Shown here piece by piece: positions 17,816-26,342 of a stretch of DNA of 64,000 nucleotides; within the stretch, counting starts at the first letter, position 1; the number at the start of each line of letters is the position of its first letter. A model generated the notes under the pieces. That model did no database searches. It saw only the letters and a list, made by a program, of their open reading frames with translations, and had not been told where the DNA came from. The stretch is taken from positions 48,430 through 112,429 of the forward strand of contig NZ_SOFY01000064.1 of the NCBI RefSeq assembly GCF_004402595.1, written 5' to 3'. This stretch comes from Cryobacterium shii. GTDB lineage: Bacteria > Actinomycetota > Actinomycetes > Actinomycetales > Microbacteriaceae. The translations under genes were made by a program, and so were the position numbers.

Positions 17816-19534
17816 ATGACCGACGTCGGGAACATGCGCGCCCGCACCCGCCGGATCCTGATTTTCGCCGCCCGCTATCTGGTGCAGACCTGGTGGTACG
17901 AATTGTTCCTCCCACGGGTCGGACTCGCGCGGGTAGCCGCCCGCAACAGGTCGGCCCGCCTTCAGCGCATTGCGCAGCGCTTCCACGTGCTCGCCGTCGA
18001 CCTGGGCGGCCTCATGATCAAGGTCGGCCAGTTCATGTCGTCCCGCCTCGACGTGCTCCCGCCGGAGATCACCAAAGAGCTGGAGGGCCTGCAGGACGAG
18101 GTTCCGCCGGTGCCGTTCCCGGCGATCCGGGCCCTCGCCGAAGCCGAGCTGGGTGTGACGCTCGAGCGGGCGTTCTCCTTCATCGATCCGACCCCGCTGG
18201 CCGCGGCATCTCTCGGCCAGGTGCACCGCGCCCGGCTGTCGCAATTGGATGCGGCCGACACAGGCCTGCTCGACGTCGTCGTCAAGATTCAGCGGCCCGG
18301 CATCGGCACGATCGTCGATGTCGACCTCAGTGCTCTCCGCCGGGTCGCCCGCTGGCTCAGCCACATCCGTCTCGTCTCCGACCGCGTCGACATGCCGGCC
18401 CTGGTCGAGGAGTTCGCGTTCACGAGCCTCGAGGAGATCGACTATCTGCACGAGGCCGCGAGCGCCGAGCGGTTTGCTCAGGACTTCGCGGAGGATGCCC
18501 GGGTCAGCGTTCCCGACCTGGTGTGGGAGCGCACCACCCGGCGCGTGCTGACCCTGCAGGATGTGACCGCCATCAAAATCAACGATGTCGACGGGTTGAG
18601 GGCGGCCGGCATCGACCCGTCCGAAGTCGCCACCGACTTCGCGGCCGTCATGTTTGACCAGCTCTTCGTGCACGGCTACTTCCACGCCGACCCGCACCCC
18701 GGCAACATCTTCGTCACGCCGCTGGTCGGCGCAGGTGTCGGGGGAGCGGGGGCAGCGGACGGCCGCCGGGCGTGGAAGTTCACCTTCATCGACTTCGGGA
18801 TGATGGGGGATGTGCCCGATGCCCTGCGTCAGGGTCTGCGCAAGCTGCTGATCGCCGCCGCGTCACGCGACGGCAAGGGGATGGTGGACGGCATCCGTGG
18901 GGTGGGTGTACTCCTGCCCTCCGCCGACACCGCCGAACTCGAACGGGCGATGACGAAGCTGTTCGCCCGGTTCGGCGGGATGGGTTTCGCCGAGCTGCAG
19001 GACGTCGACCCGCGCGAGTTTCGCGCCTTCGCCCTCGAGTTCGGTGATGTGGTGCGCTCGCTGCCGTTTCAGCTTCCGGAGAACTTTCTCCTCATCGTGC
19101 GGGCGATGTCGCTGACCTCGGGAATGTGCAGTTCGCTCGACCCCGCCTTCAATATCTGGAACTCGGTCGAGCCGTATTCAGCCCAGCTGATCCGGGCCGA
19201 GGGCGGAAACCTGGTGCAGGGGGTCGCGAAGCAGGCGATGTCGGTTGCGGGCACCATTGCTCGGTTGCCCCAGCGGCTCGACACCCTCGCGACGCGGTTC
19301 GAGGAGGGCACCGTCTCGGTGCAGACCCCTCGGATCGAGCGTCGCCTGGGCAGTCTCGAGCGAACCGGACGGCAGATCATCTCGGCTGTCCTCTTCGCCG
19401 CCCTGCTGATCGGCGGCGTCCTGCTCCGTGCCGACGATGTCGTGTTCGGAACGGTGCTGATGGCCGTTTCCTTGCTCCCGCTGCTGCACGCCCTCTTCGC
19501 AGGGATGCTGGCGCGGCGCGGCCCTCTGCCCTAG
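17816..19534 (+). CDS. AarF/ABC1/UbiB-family atypical kinase
   Basis: 572 residues. The family-specific KxGQ motif is Lys69-Val-Gly-Gln72. The Ala-rich nucleotide loop is PLAAASLGQVH, the ATP lysine lies in VVVKIQRPG, the catalytic loop is FHADPHPGN and the metal motif is FIDFG. Two C-terminal transmembrane helices anchor it. Relatives (UbiB, COQ8) support lipid or quinone metabolism; the function in actinobacteria is not settled. It follows padR after 37 bases with its own AAGGAG site. Confidence 0.88.
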   Translation: MTDVGNMRARTRRILIFAARYLVQTWWYELFLPRVGLARVAARNRSARLQRIAQRFHVLAVDLGGLMIKVGQFMSSRLDVLPPEITKELEGLQDEVPPVPFPAIRALAEAELGVTLERAFSFIDPTPLAAASLGQVHRARLSQLDAADTGLLDVVVKIQRPGIGTIVDVDLSALRRVARWLSHIRLVSDRVDMPALVEEFAFTSLEEIDYLHEAASAERFAQDFAEDARVSVPDLVWERTTRRVLTLQDVTAIKINDVDGLRAAGIDPSEVATDFAAVMFDQLFVHGYFHADPHPGNIFVTPLVGAGVGGAGAADGRRAWKFTFIDFGMMGDVPDALRQGLRKLLIAAASRDGKGMVDGIRGVGVLLPSADTAELERAMTKLFARFGGMGFAELQDVDPREFRAFALEFGDVVRSLPFQLPENFLLIVRAMSLTSGMCSSLDPAFNIWNSVEPYSAQLIRAEGGNLVQGVAKQAMSVAGTIARLPQRLDTLATRFEEGTVSVQTPRIERRLGSLERTGRQIISAVLFAALLIGGVLLRADDVVFGTVLMAVSLLPLLHALFAGMLARRGPLP

Positions 19535-19624
19535 GAATCTTCGCCCGCCACGGATGCCACGCTGCGCTACGATCCAGGCACAGTGGCCGGGTCCCGCCCG
19601 GGCCGCGCGGGCATGGAGCACGCG

Positions 19625-20008
19625 ATGTCTCGTCACTATCGGAATATCAGCGTTGTTCAGGCGTCGCAGGGAGCGACCGCGAAGACGGAGTTCCAGCAGA
19701 GGCTCGCGGCCTACGCATCCTGCGACTCGGTCCAGGAAATCCGCGTGTATGCCGGCAGGAGGGCGGGCTCAGGCACAGTGGTCGCCCAATTGCCCAACGT
19801 CGTCGATTCCCCGCAGTCCTTCTCCGTCTCGCAACTGAGCGACACCGAGCCTCGGGCCGACAAGGTTTGGGTCGGGGGCAGCAAGGGTGGCATCGACGTG
19901 ATCTACACGCAGGACGTGTCCGGCGACAGCGCCCCGACCCTGGACGCCGCGGCCGCCGCCGCCGAGGGCGCTGCGGTCGTCAACGCGGTCCTCGCGAAGA
20001 TCCCGTAG
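19625..20008 (+). CDS. Hypothetical protein, 127 aa
   Basis: I chose ATG 19625, preceded by GGAG at 6 bases. The product opens SRHYRNISVVQASQGATAK. It has no signal peptide or membrane helix and shows alternating short strands and helices with an Ala-rich C-terminus. I do not recognise the family. It stands between the kinase gene and the convergent CDF gene. Confidence 0.55.
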   Translation: MSRHYRNISVVQASQGATAKTEFQQRLAAYASCDSVQEIRVYAGRRAGSGTVVAQLPNVVDSPQSFSVSQLSDTEPRADKVWVGGSKGGIDVIYTQDVSGDSAPTLDAAAAAAEGAAVVNAVLAKIP

Positions 20009-20067
20009 CCCACGGGTGCTGCCAGGCGCTCCCGAGGACGTCAGTGAGCGGAAATCGACCGGATGGC

Positions 20068-21153
20068 CTACCGTCCCAACGTCGGCGGCTCCGGGGCGAC
20101 GGTTTGGATCGTAAAGTGATCGAGATTCGGCAATGCCCGCTGAACCTGACGCTCGGCGTCGGCGGCCACCAGTTCTGCCACGGACAGTGAAGTGTCGGCG
20201 ACGACGATTCGTGCCTCACCGCGAAGTCGGTGCCCGACCCATCTCAACCGGACGGTGGAAACGTCCAGGACCCCCGGGCTGTGGGCCAGCGCCGACCGCG
20301 CCCGGTCCACGAGCTCCGGTTCGATCCCGTCCATGAGGCGCCGACCGATGCTCCGCACCGTTCCCCACAGCAAAACGATGATCGCCGCGGAGATCAGGAG
20401 ACCGACGAGCGGGTCGGCCAACGGGAATCCCAGCATGACGCCGACCGCGCCGGCGACCACTGCAAGCGAAGTGAAGCCGTCCATCCGTGCGTGAACGCCG
20501 TCAGCGACGAGGGCCGCCGATCCGATTTTCTGGCCGACCCGGATTCGATAGATAGCCACCAGCTCGTTGCCGGCGAAACCGATCAGGCCGGCGGCGATCA
20601 CCCAGCCCAGGTTGTGCAGCGGCTGAGGGTTGAAGAACCGGTCAATCGACTGCCAGGCCGCCACGACGGCAGACAGGGCGACGACACCGACGATGAAGAG
20701 CCCGGCGAGGTCCTCGGCCCGCCCATAACCGTAGGTGTACCGGCGGGTCGCGATGCGCCGGCCGAGGATGAACGCGATCCACAGGGGAATCGCGGTCAGG
20801 GCGTCGGAGAAATTGTGGATGGTATCGGCGAGCAGGGCCACCGAGCCGCTGACGAGTACGACCGCGAACTGCAGGATGGTGGTTGCGAGGAGGATCAGCA
20901 GGCTGATTTTGACCGCACGGATGCCCTGGGTGCTGGCCTCCAACGCGTCATCGATCGAGTCGGCGGCATCGTGGCTGTGCGGCACGAACAGGCCATAGAA
21001 GAACCCCTTGACCCCGGTCGGGTGCGCGTGGGAATGGCCGTCGCCATGATCGTGATCGTGATCGCGTCCATGATCGTGCTCGTGCTCGTGATCGTGCGTG
21101 TGGGCGTGGCCGGGAAGACCGTCTGCGGGGGAGTGCACGTGTGGGGCGCTCAT
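20068..21153 (-). CDS. Cation diffusion facilitator (CzcD/ZitB-type) metal exporter
   Basis: 361 residues with six transmembrane helices. The N-terminus is a His/Asp-rich metal-binding stretch (HTHDHEHEHDHGRDHDHDH). The two transport-site motifs are HNFSD in helix 2 and the H-x3-D of DGVHARMD in helix 5. A cytosolic alpha/beta domain with SVAELVAADAERQVQ ends the protein. CDF exporters swap Zn2+, Co2+ or Cd2+ for protons. It overlaps the upstream ArsR gene by ATGA and is certainly co-expressed with it. Confidence 0.9.
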   Translation of the reverse strand: MSAPHVHSPADGLPGHAHTHDHEHEHDHGRDHDHDHGDGHSHAHPTGVKGFFYGLFVPHSHDAADSIDDALEASTQGIRAVKISLLILLATTILQFAVVLVSGSVALLADTIHNFSDALTAIPLWIAFILGRRIATRRYTYGYGRAEDLAGLFIVGVVALSAVVAAWQSIDRFFNPQPLHNLGWVIAAGLIGFAGNELVAIYRIRVGQKIGSAALVADGVHARMDGFTSLAVVAGAVGVMLGFPLADPLVGLLISAAIIVLLWGTVRSIGRRLMDGIEPELVDRARSALAHSPGVLDVSTVRLRWVGHRLRGEARIVVADTSLSVAELVAADAERQVQRALPNLDHFTIQTVAPEPPTLGR

Positions 21154-21515
21154 GCGCTGGCCTCATTCCGGGTGTGGTGATGGCGCGGAGTGCCGCCGAG
21201 GGAGTGCTCCGCCTGAAAGATCGCATCCGACACGAGTTGACTCGCATGCTCGTTTTCCAGGCGGTAGAACACCCGGGTCCCTTCATGGCGCGTGGTCACC
21301 ATGCGAGCCAGACGCAGCTTGGCCAGGTGTTGGGAGACGGCCGCCGGTGACTTGTCGACTGCCTCCGCCAGCTGATTCACGGATAGCTCCCCGTCTCGCA
21401 GGGCAAGAATGATCCGCACCCTGCTCGCATCGGCCAGCATGCCGAACACTTCAACGGCCAGCTCGACGAACTGGCTGTCGGGTGTGCGGCCACACACGTG
21501 AGAATCTGCATCCAT
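21150..21515 (-). CDS. ArsR/SmtB-family metal-sensing repressor
   Basis: 121 residues with a winged helix (MLADASRVRIILALRDGELSV, then VDKSPAAVSQHLAKLRLARMV). His residues cluster near both ends, including HHH at the C-terminus, as in Zn/Co/Ni-sensing SmtB-type members with alpha5 sites. I chose ATG 21515 although the frame stays open upstream; no ribosome binding site precedes it, and a -10-like TAATCT ends 4 bases upstream, so the mRNA may be leaderless. Coupled by ATGA to the CDF exporter, it most likely represses that operon until metal binds. Confidence 0.87.
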   Translation of the reverse strand: MDADSHVCGRTPDSQFVELAVEVFGMLADASRVRIILALRDGELSVNQLAEAVDKSPAAVSQHLAKLRLARMVTTRHEGTRVFYRLENEHASQLVSDAIFQAEHSLGGTPRHHHTRNEASA

Positions 21516-21525
21516 ACGCAGATTA
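21505..21525 (-). promoter_or_regulatory. Candidate -10 box and ArsR operator over the start codon
   Basis: TCTGC...GCAGA (21505-21509 and 21518-21522) form a short inverted repeat around the ATG, and TAATCT (complement of 21520-21525) resembles a -10 hexamer. The layout suggests autorepression and a leaderless message. The -35 is weak. Confidence 0.35.
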
Positions 21526-21696
21526 TTGCACAGACGGTTTGCCGAACTCCTTGTGGCGGCGCGGCCTGGGGTCCCGGAGACGTTCAGACTTCCGGTTCTG
21601 CTGTCGGCTGTGACGAGAGATGACAGGCGGCTGAACAGCCGGCAAACTTCGGCGGGTTGAGTTGGGCCGGAGGTCGCGATCGGATACTGATGAAGG

Positions 21697-23424
21697 ATGA
21701 GCACCATTCTTGACGCCGTTCTCGACCCTGCGGGCCGGGTCGACCGGGTCGTGTGTTTGGCGGACCTGGCCACCAGCGTCGAACAGGTGTCCGCCACAAC
21801 GCCGATGACGGAGATCGACCGGGTATTTCGAGCGGACCAGCAGCTTCGTTCGCTCGTTGTGCAGGAAGGCGGAGCATACTTCCTGTTGACACGTGAACAG
21901 GTGGAGTTCACCCTGACCGGACGGCTGGGGTACGGTCGCGGCCTGCATGCCCGCTCGACGGCCATCCAGATGGTGTCTGAGAATTCCTTCGCGCTTCCCG
22001 GTCGGATGATCCTGGCGAACGCGGCCCAGCGCATCCTGGAGCTGCCCGAGGGCAACCGGTACCGGGACGTGCTCGTCCTGACCGACGACGGTCCACGAGT
22101 CGTGTCGGTGTCACAGATTTTCGAACGGCTATCCGCGGATTTTCGCTACGCGTCGCTGCACGATTCCCTGACCGGTCTGCCCAACCGTCGGCACTTGGAA
22201 GAGAGTGGTGCCGCGGCGATCGGGGGTACCGGGGATATGGCCCGCGTTGCGGTTCTCTATATCGACCTCGACGGTTTCAAGGCCATCAACGACACATTCG
22301 GTCACCAGGCCGGGGATGAGATCCTGATCGGTTTCGCTGAACGGCTGCGCCACATTGTCCGCCCCACCGATGTCCTGGCCCGCCAGGGCGGCGACGAATT
22401 CGCGGTGTTGTTGATCGACGTGGATGAAGGAGAGCTCCTCGCCATCGCGGATCTGGTCGTGCTCGGCGCGTCGGTCCCGTTCGTCTGCGACGGCCATCTT
22501 CTGCACGTGACCGCGTCCGTCGGCGTCGCGATGGCCGGCGATGTCGCAGCGGAACGAGAGCTGACCCAGCTTGACGCGCTGCTCCGCCACGCGGACGGGG
22601 CCATGCTCAAGGCCAAGCAGTCCGGCAAACGCCAGGTTGCCCGTCTTGACGGGCACGGTGAGGCCGCGCCGATCGTGCGGAATGCCCTCATCCGAAGGCG
22701 ACTGCCGGAGGCGTTCGAGACCCGCGCGTTCAGTTTGCGCTACCAGCCGCAGATGGATCTGGCCAGTGGCGACTGCTCGGCGGTGGAGGCGCTGCTGCGC
22801 TGGACCGACCCGGTTCTGGGCGCGGTGTCGCCCGCGGAATTCATTCCGATCATGGAACTGTCCGGCGACATCCACCGGATCGGAGAAAGGGTCATCAACG
22901 AGGTGTGCGCCCAGGCCAGGCGCTGGCTGGATTCGGGAACCCCGCGCCGTATCGCCGTCAACGTGTCTCCGCTCCAACTCGCGGCCCGAACCATCGTCCC
23001 TGAACTGGTCGAGGCACTCCACAGGCACGGCGTTCCCGCGTACCTCATCCAGGTCGAAATCACAGAGGGCGCGGCGATCACCGACCTGCCGCGGGCGGTC
23101 GGTCAACTCCAACAGCTCCGGGATGCGGGGATCAGCATTGCCCTGGACGACTATGGCACCGGCTTCTCCTCCCTGTCCCTGCTGCGCAGCCTGCCCCTGA
23201 CCACGGTCAAGATCGACAAGACCTTTATCGACAACATCGATTCGGCGCCCTCCGACGCCCTGCTCGTGGGCGGGATCATCGACACCGCCCACGCCCTCGG
23301 CCTCAAGGTCACTGCGGAAGGTGTCGAACGGGAAAGCCAACGCCGGCTCCTGCGGGATCTGGGTTGTGACACGGTGCAGGGCTACCTCATTTCCCGGCCT
23401 GTCGCCCCGAAGGATCTTTCGTAA
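21697..23424 (+). CDS. Bifunctional GGDEF-EAL protein (c-di-GMP cyclase/phosphodiesterase)
   Basis: 575 residues. Residues 20-145 look like a pair of CBS-like sensory repeats, tentative. The GGDEF domain (about 150-315) has the canonical GGDEF at 231-235 and an inhibitory RxxD at Arg222-Asp225, five residues upstream. The EAL domain (about 325-570) keeps Glu364 of EALLRW, VNVSPLQL, EITEGA, DDYGTG, the Lys of TVKIDK and the Glu of TAEGVE. Both activities could therefore be real. No transmembrane segment is seen, so it acts in the cytoplasm. It is monocistronic. Confidence 0.9.
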   Translation: MSTILDAVLDPAGRVDRVVCLADLATSVEQVSATTPMTEIDRVFRADQQLRSLVVQEGGAYFLLTREQVEFTLTGRLGYGRGLHARSTAIQMVSENSFALPGRMILANAAQRILELPEGNRYRDVLVLTDDGPRVVSVSQIFERLSADFRYASLHDSLTGLPNRRHLEESGAAAIGGTGDMARVAVLYIDLDGFKAINDTFGHQAGDEILIGFAERLRHIVRPTDVLARQGGDEFAVLLIDVDEGELLAIADLVVLGASVPFVCDGHLLHVTASVGVAMAGDVAAERELTQLDALLRHADGAMLKAKQSGKRQVARLDGHGEAAPIVRNALIRRRLPEAFETRAFSLRYQPQMDLASGDCSAVEALLRWTDPVLGAVSPAEFIPIMELSGDIHRIGERVINEVCAQARRWLDSGTPRRIAVNVSPLQLAARTIVPELVEALHRHGVPAYLIQVEITEGAAITDLPRAVGQLQQLRDAGISIALDDYGTGFSSLSLLRSLPLTTVKIDKTFIDNIDSAPSDALLVGGIIDTAHALGLKVTAEGVERESQRRLLRDLGCDTVQGYLISRPVAPKDLS

Positions 23425-23502
23425 CCGCGGCTGGAACAATCGGGCCGGCCACCCGCGGCGCAGCGGATTGACGATCGAGCCGTTCGGCAGGACTATGGCC
23501 TC

Positions 23503-23715
23503 GTGAGCACTGATGAGGAACTGAGGGCCATCGCGAAGGTGGTCGATCGACTCGCCGAGAGATTCCCTCACATTCCACGGTCGAGCATCGAGCGAGCGGT
23601 CCTCGAAGAGCACAAAGCCCTGGATGGGCGGCCGGTCAGAGAGTATGTTCCTGTGCTGGTTGAACGTGGTGCCAAGGGGCGCCTGCGTGGTCACGGCGCG
23701 GCAACGACGTCATAG
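23503..23715 (+). CDS. Three-helix-bundle dimerisation domain protein
   Basis: 70 residues from GTG 23503. The pattern (VVDRLAERFPHIPRSSIERAV, then a C-terminal VREYVPVLVERGAKGRL) matches small actinobacterial proteins annotated as three-helix bundle dimerisation domain. Members are common and of unknown role. It follows the GGDEF-EAL gene on the same strand at 78 bases. Confidence 0.65.
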   Translation: MSTDEELRAIAKVVDRLAERFPHIPRSSIERAVLEEHKALDGRPVREYVPVLVERGAKGRLRGHGAATTS

Positions 23716-23774
23716 AATCAAGCGCCCACGACCTGCTCCGGGGGAGTGACGGAGGTCTGTCCTAAGCTGAGCCC

Positions 23775-24584
23775 ATGATCAGTGATTTAGCGGCCAAAGT
23801 CGCCCGTACGGCCAAGCGCAGCGACAGTCTGCAGATCCTGGCCCGGCTGGGCTTCGCCGTGAACGGTTTGTTGCACCTTCTCATCGCCGGGCTCGCCATC
23901 GCCATTGCGGTCGGCGGAGGTGGCACCGCCGATCAGTCCGGTGCGTTCGGGCAGCTGGCGGCGAGCCCGGGCGGGGTCTTTGTGCTGTGGGCCGTCGTGG
24001 TCGGCCTGTTCGCCCTCGGGTTGTGGCTGCTCCTGGGCGCGTTCCTGATTCAGGGAGCCGATCCCAAGCGCAAATGGTCGCACCGAGTGGTCGAAACGAG
24101 TAAGGCGACGGTTTACCTCGTTCTCGCGGGGACGGCTGCCACGTTCGCGCTCGGAGGAACGACGAATTCGGCCGGCAGCACCCGTGACACCAGTGCCCGT
24201 CTCATGTCGGCCCCGGGCGGTGTGTTCGTGCTGCTGGCTGTGGCTCTGGTCGTGCTCGCCATCGGCGGCTACTTCGTGCGCAAGGGTGCGCTCAAGAAAT
24301 TCACCGCGGACATCTCGGTGCCGAGCGGCCCCGCCGGATCGGCCATCATCGCTCTGGGGATGGTGGGCTACATCGCCAAGGGCATCGCGCTGGGTGTGAT
24401 GGCGGTTCTGATCGGTGTCGCCGCGCTCACGCTGGACCCGAGCAAGTCGACCGGCCTCGACGGGGCGCTGAAAAGCCTGGCCGCGCTGCCGTCCGGCGAG
24501 ATCATCCTGACGGCGATCGCCATCGGGCTCATCGCCTACGGGGCGTACTGTTTCGGTCGGGCGTGGCGCGCCCGGCTCTACTAG
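23775..24584 (+). CDS. DUF1206 membrane protein
   Basis: 269 residues with six transmembrane helices arranged as three repeats. Each repeat carries an ARLGFAVNGLLHLLIAG-, ETSKATVYLVLAGTA- or GMVGYIAKGIALGVMA-like first helix, the DUF1206 pattern. Function is unknown. The 3' end overlaps the convergent PAP2 gene by four bases. Confidence 0.8.
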   Translation: MISDLAAKVARTAKRSDSLQILARLGFAVNGLLHLLIAGLAIAIAVGGGGTADQSGAFGQLAASPGGVFVLWAVVVGLFALGLWLLLGAFLIQGADPKRKWSHRVVETSKATVYLVLAGTAATFALGGTTNSAGSTRDTSARLMSAPGGVFVLLAVALVVLAIGGYFVRKGALKKFTADISVPSGPAGSAIIALGMVGYIAKGIALGVMAVLIGVAALTLDPSKSTGLDGALKSLAALPSGEIILTAIAIGLIAYGAYCFGRAWRARLY

Positions 24585-26068
24585 ACGCCCCTCGTCTCCT
24601 CTTTCGTCTCCTCTTTCGTCTCCTCTTTCGTCTCCTCTTTCGTCTCCTCTTTCGTGCCCTCGAGACCTCGCGTCTCCTCGGGAACGCGCGCGGTGCGCCA
24701 GGTGTCGAAGGCGATCACGCCGCCGACAATGATCAGGGACAGCGAAACGGATGCCAGCGCATCCGTGGCCCAGTGGTAACCCAGATAGACGCGGCTGACG
24801 GCCGCGGCAACGATGCAGACCACGGCGAAGCCGAACCCGGCGACCGTTCCACGGATGCTCGCGCGACGTGAGAAGACGAGGTAGGCCGTGAGCAGCACGA
24901 AGTCTGTCGCGCCGAGGACGTGCCCGGACGGGAAGGAGAACGAGGGATCGGGGCCGAAGAGCATGAGTTCCGTCGGCGGACGGTGGCGGTTGACCGAATG
25001 CCCGATGATCTGGCCCAGCACGACGCCGACCAGCATGGCCGCAGCCAGGATCACGGGTCGCCGCGCGTGCTTGCCGATGACACCCCAGGCGAGCGTCAGG
25101 ACGAGCAGGGTGATCGGTAGCGCGATGGGCCCGAAGAGAATGGCCAGACCGATCATGACCGACGTCAGAGCGGGCGAGCGCCACGTGGCCAGCCACGCCT
25201 GCACTGGTTCGTCGATGACGGTCAAGCCGTTTTTGTTCAGCACGGACAGGAGGATGACCGTGAAGAACACGGCACCGAGGCCGGCCAGTACGATCGAGGT
25301 CAGGTAGAGCCGGCGGCGGGAGGCGGCTTCGAGCATCCGTGGTTCGACCATGAGCTTGTCGTGAAGGACCGACCAGGAGAACCGTCCGGGTGGCCGGCTT
25401 CTGGCGAGCTCGTGCTCACCGTCGAGTTTCGCGGCCAGTGGCGCCCAGATGACGACGGCGACGCCGATTCCGAGCAGCAGCGCACCGATGGTGTCGGTGA
25501 GCCAGTGCGCACCCAGGTAGGTGCGGCTCATCATCATGACGATCGTGTATACCGAACCGGCCACCCAGACCCAGACCCGCGGAAAGAGGATGCCCAGAAC
25601 CACGGCCATGGTCGCGGCGTTGGCGACGTGCCCGGAGGGGAACGATCCGAAATCGAGGTTCGTCATCAGGTTCTCCGGGCGGGCCCGACCGAAGAGATTC
25701 TTGAGCAGCTGCACGACTCCACCGGTCACCACCGTTGCGGCGAGAAAGTAACCGGCGGCCCAGGGGCGTTTCGCCAGCAGCAGGGCGACGGCGATCACAA
25801 CGGGCAGGATGATGATCGCGACCAGTCCGCCGCCCAGGGTGTCCATCGCCAGGGCGAGGGTTTGCCAGATGGGCGCCCGATTCTCGATCAGCTCTTTCAT
25901 CCACTCGGTGTCGATGGAGAGGGGCAGGCCCTGGTCGCGCACCACGATGAGAGCGCCGAGGATGAAGGCCAGTCCGAGGGCCATCAGCCCGCTCACCAGC
26001 GGCCACCAGTGCGTGACGCGCTTGGCGCGCGGCTTCGCTGCAACTTCTGGGTTCATCTGCGCGTCCAT
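24581..26068 (-). CDS. Tandem double PAP2 (phosphatidic-acid phosphatase type 2) protein
   Basis: 495 residues carrying two complete PAP2 modules in one chain. Module 1 (about 20-225) has KNLFGRARP, PSGHV and SRTYLGAHWLTD. Module 2 (about 255-470) has NRHRPP, PSGHV and SRVYLGYHWATD. Both keep the Lys/Arg, Ser-Gly-His and Arg-x5-His-x3-Asp triad, so both could dephosphorylate lipid phosphates such as undecaprenyl pyrophosphate or phosphatidic acid. Single PAP2 proteins are about 200-250 residues, so this is a fused duplication. The tail is a KEET repeat. It is divergent from the phosphatase gene at 26343. Confidence 0.88.
   Translation of the reverse strand: MDAQMNPEVAAKPRAKRVTHWWPLVSGLMALGLAFILGALIVVRDQGLPLSIDTEWMKELIENRAPIWQTLALAMDTLGGGLVAIIILPVVIAVALLLAKRPWAAGYFLAATVVTGGVVQLLKNLFGRARPENLMTNLDFGSFPSGHVANAATMAVVLGILFPRVWVWVAGSVYTIVMMMSRTYLGAHWLTDTIGALLLGIGVAVVIWAPLAAKLDGEHELARSRPPGRFSWSVLHDKLMVEPRMLEAASRRRLYLTSIVLAGLGAVFFTVILLSVLNKNGLTVIDEPVQAWLATWRSPALTSVMIGLAILFGPIALPITLLVLTLAWGVIGKHARRPVILAAAMLVGVVLGQIIGHSVNRHRPPTELMLFGPDPSFSFPSGHVLGATDFVLLTAYLVFSRRASIRGTVAGFGFAVVCIVAAAVSRVYLGYHWATDALASVSLSLIIVGGVIAFDTWRTARVPEETRGLEGTKEETKEETKEETKEETKEETRGV
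24589..24660. repeat. 12-bp in-frame tandem repeat encoding the KEET tail
   Basis: Four perfect CTTTCGTCTCCT units (24601-24648) are flanked by one degenerate unit on each side. The 12-bp unit is a multiple of three, so copy-number change alters the PAP2 tail by four residues (Lys-Glu-Glu-Thr) without breaking the frame. Confidence 0.9.
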
Positions 26069-26130
26069 CAGGCAATGCTAGAGGGTCCGGCGCGATCGAA
26101 AGACGAGCGGTGCAGGGCGATCCGTGCCCT

Positions 26131-26229
26131 AACCAATTCGACGGAGATTTTGCCCAAAACGGGCTGCAACAGGCCTGAACGGGCGTTTTTCCGCAAAATC
26201 TCCGTCGAATTGGTTCCGTCGAATTGGTT
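26131..26229. repeat. Palindromic repetitive element with 23-bp arms
   Basis: The 23-bp left arm (26131-26153, starting AACCAATTCGACGG) is the exact reverse complement of 26193-26215, with a 39-base spacer containing AGGCCT. A further 15-bp partial copy (TCCGTCGAATTGGTT) abuts the right arm at 26215-26229. The left arm recurs at 63904-63925. It sits in the intergenic space between divergent genes, so it is not a shared terminator. The shape suggests a REP/MITE-like element. Confidence 0.85.
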
Positions 26230-26342
26230 CGACGCGCTTGGGACAGGAACTGTCGCAGACGGGTGGAGGCCGGGCCCCGGGCGTCGGACTGGCCCAGTGG
26301 CTGAGAGGGAGTCTGCCCTGAACCAATGCCTAGGCTGTACCC

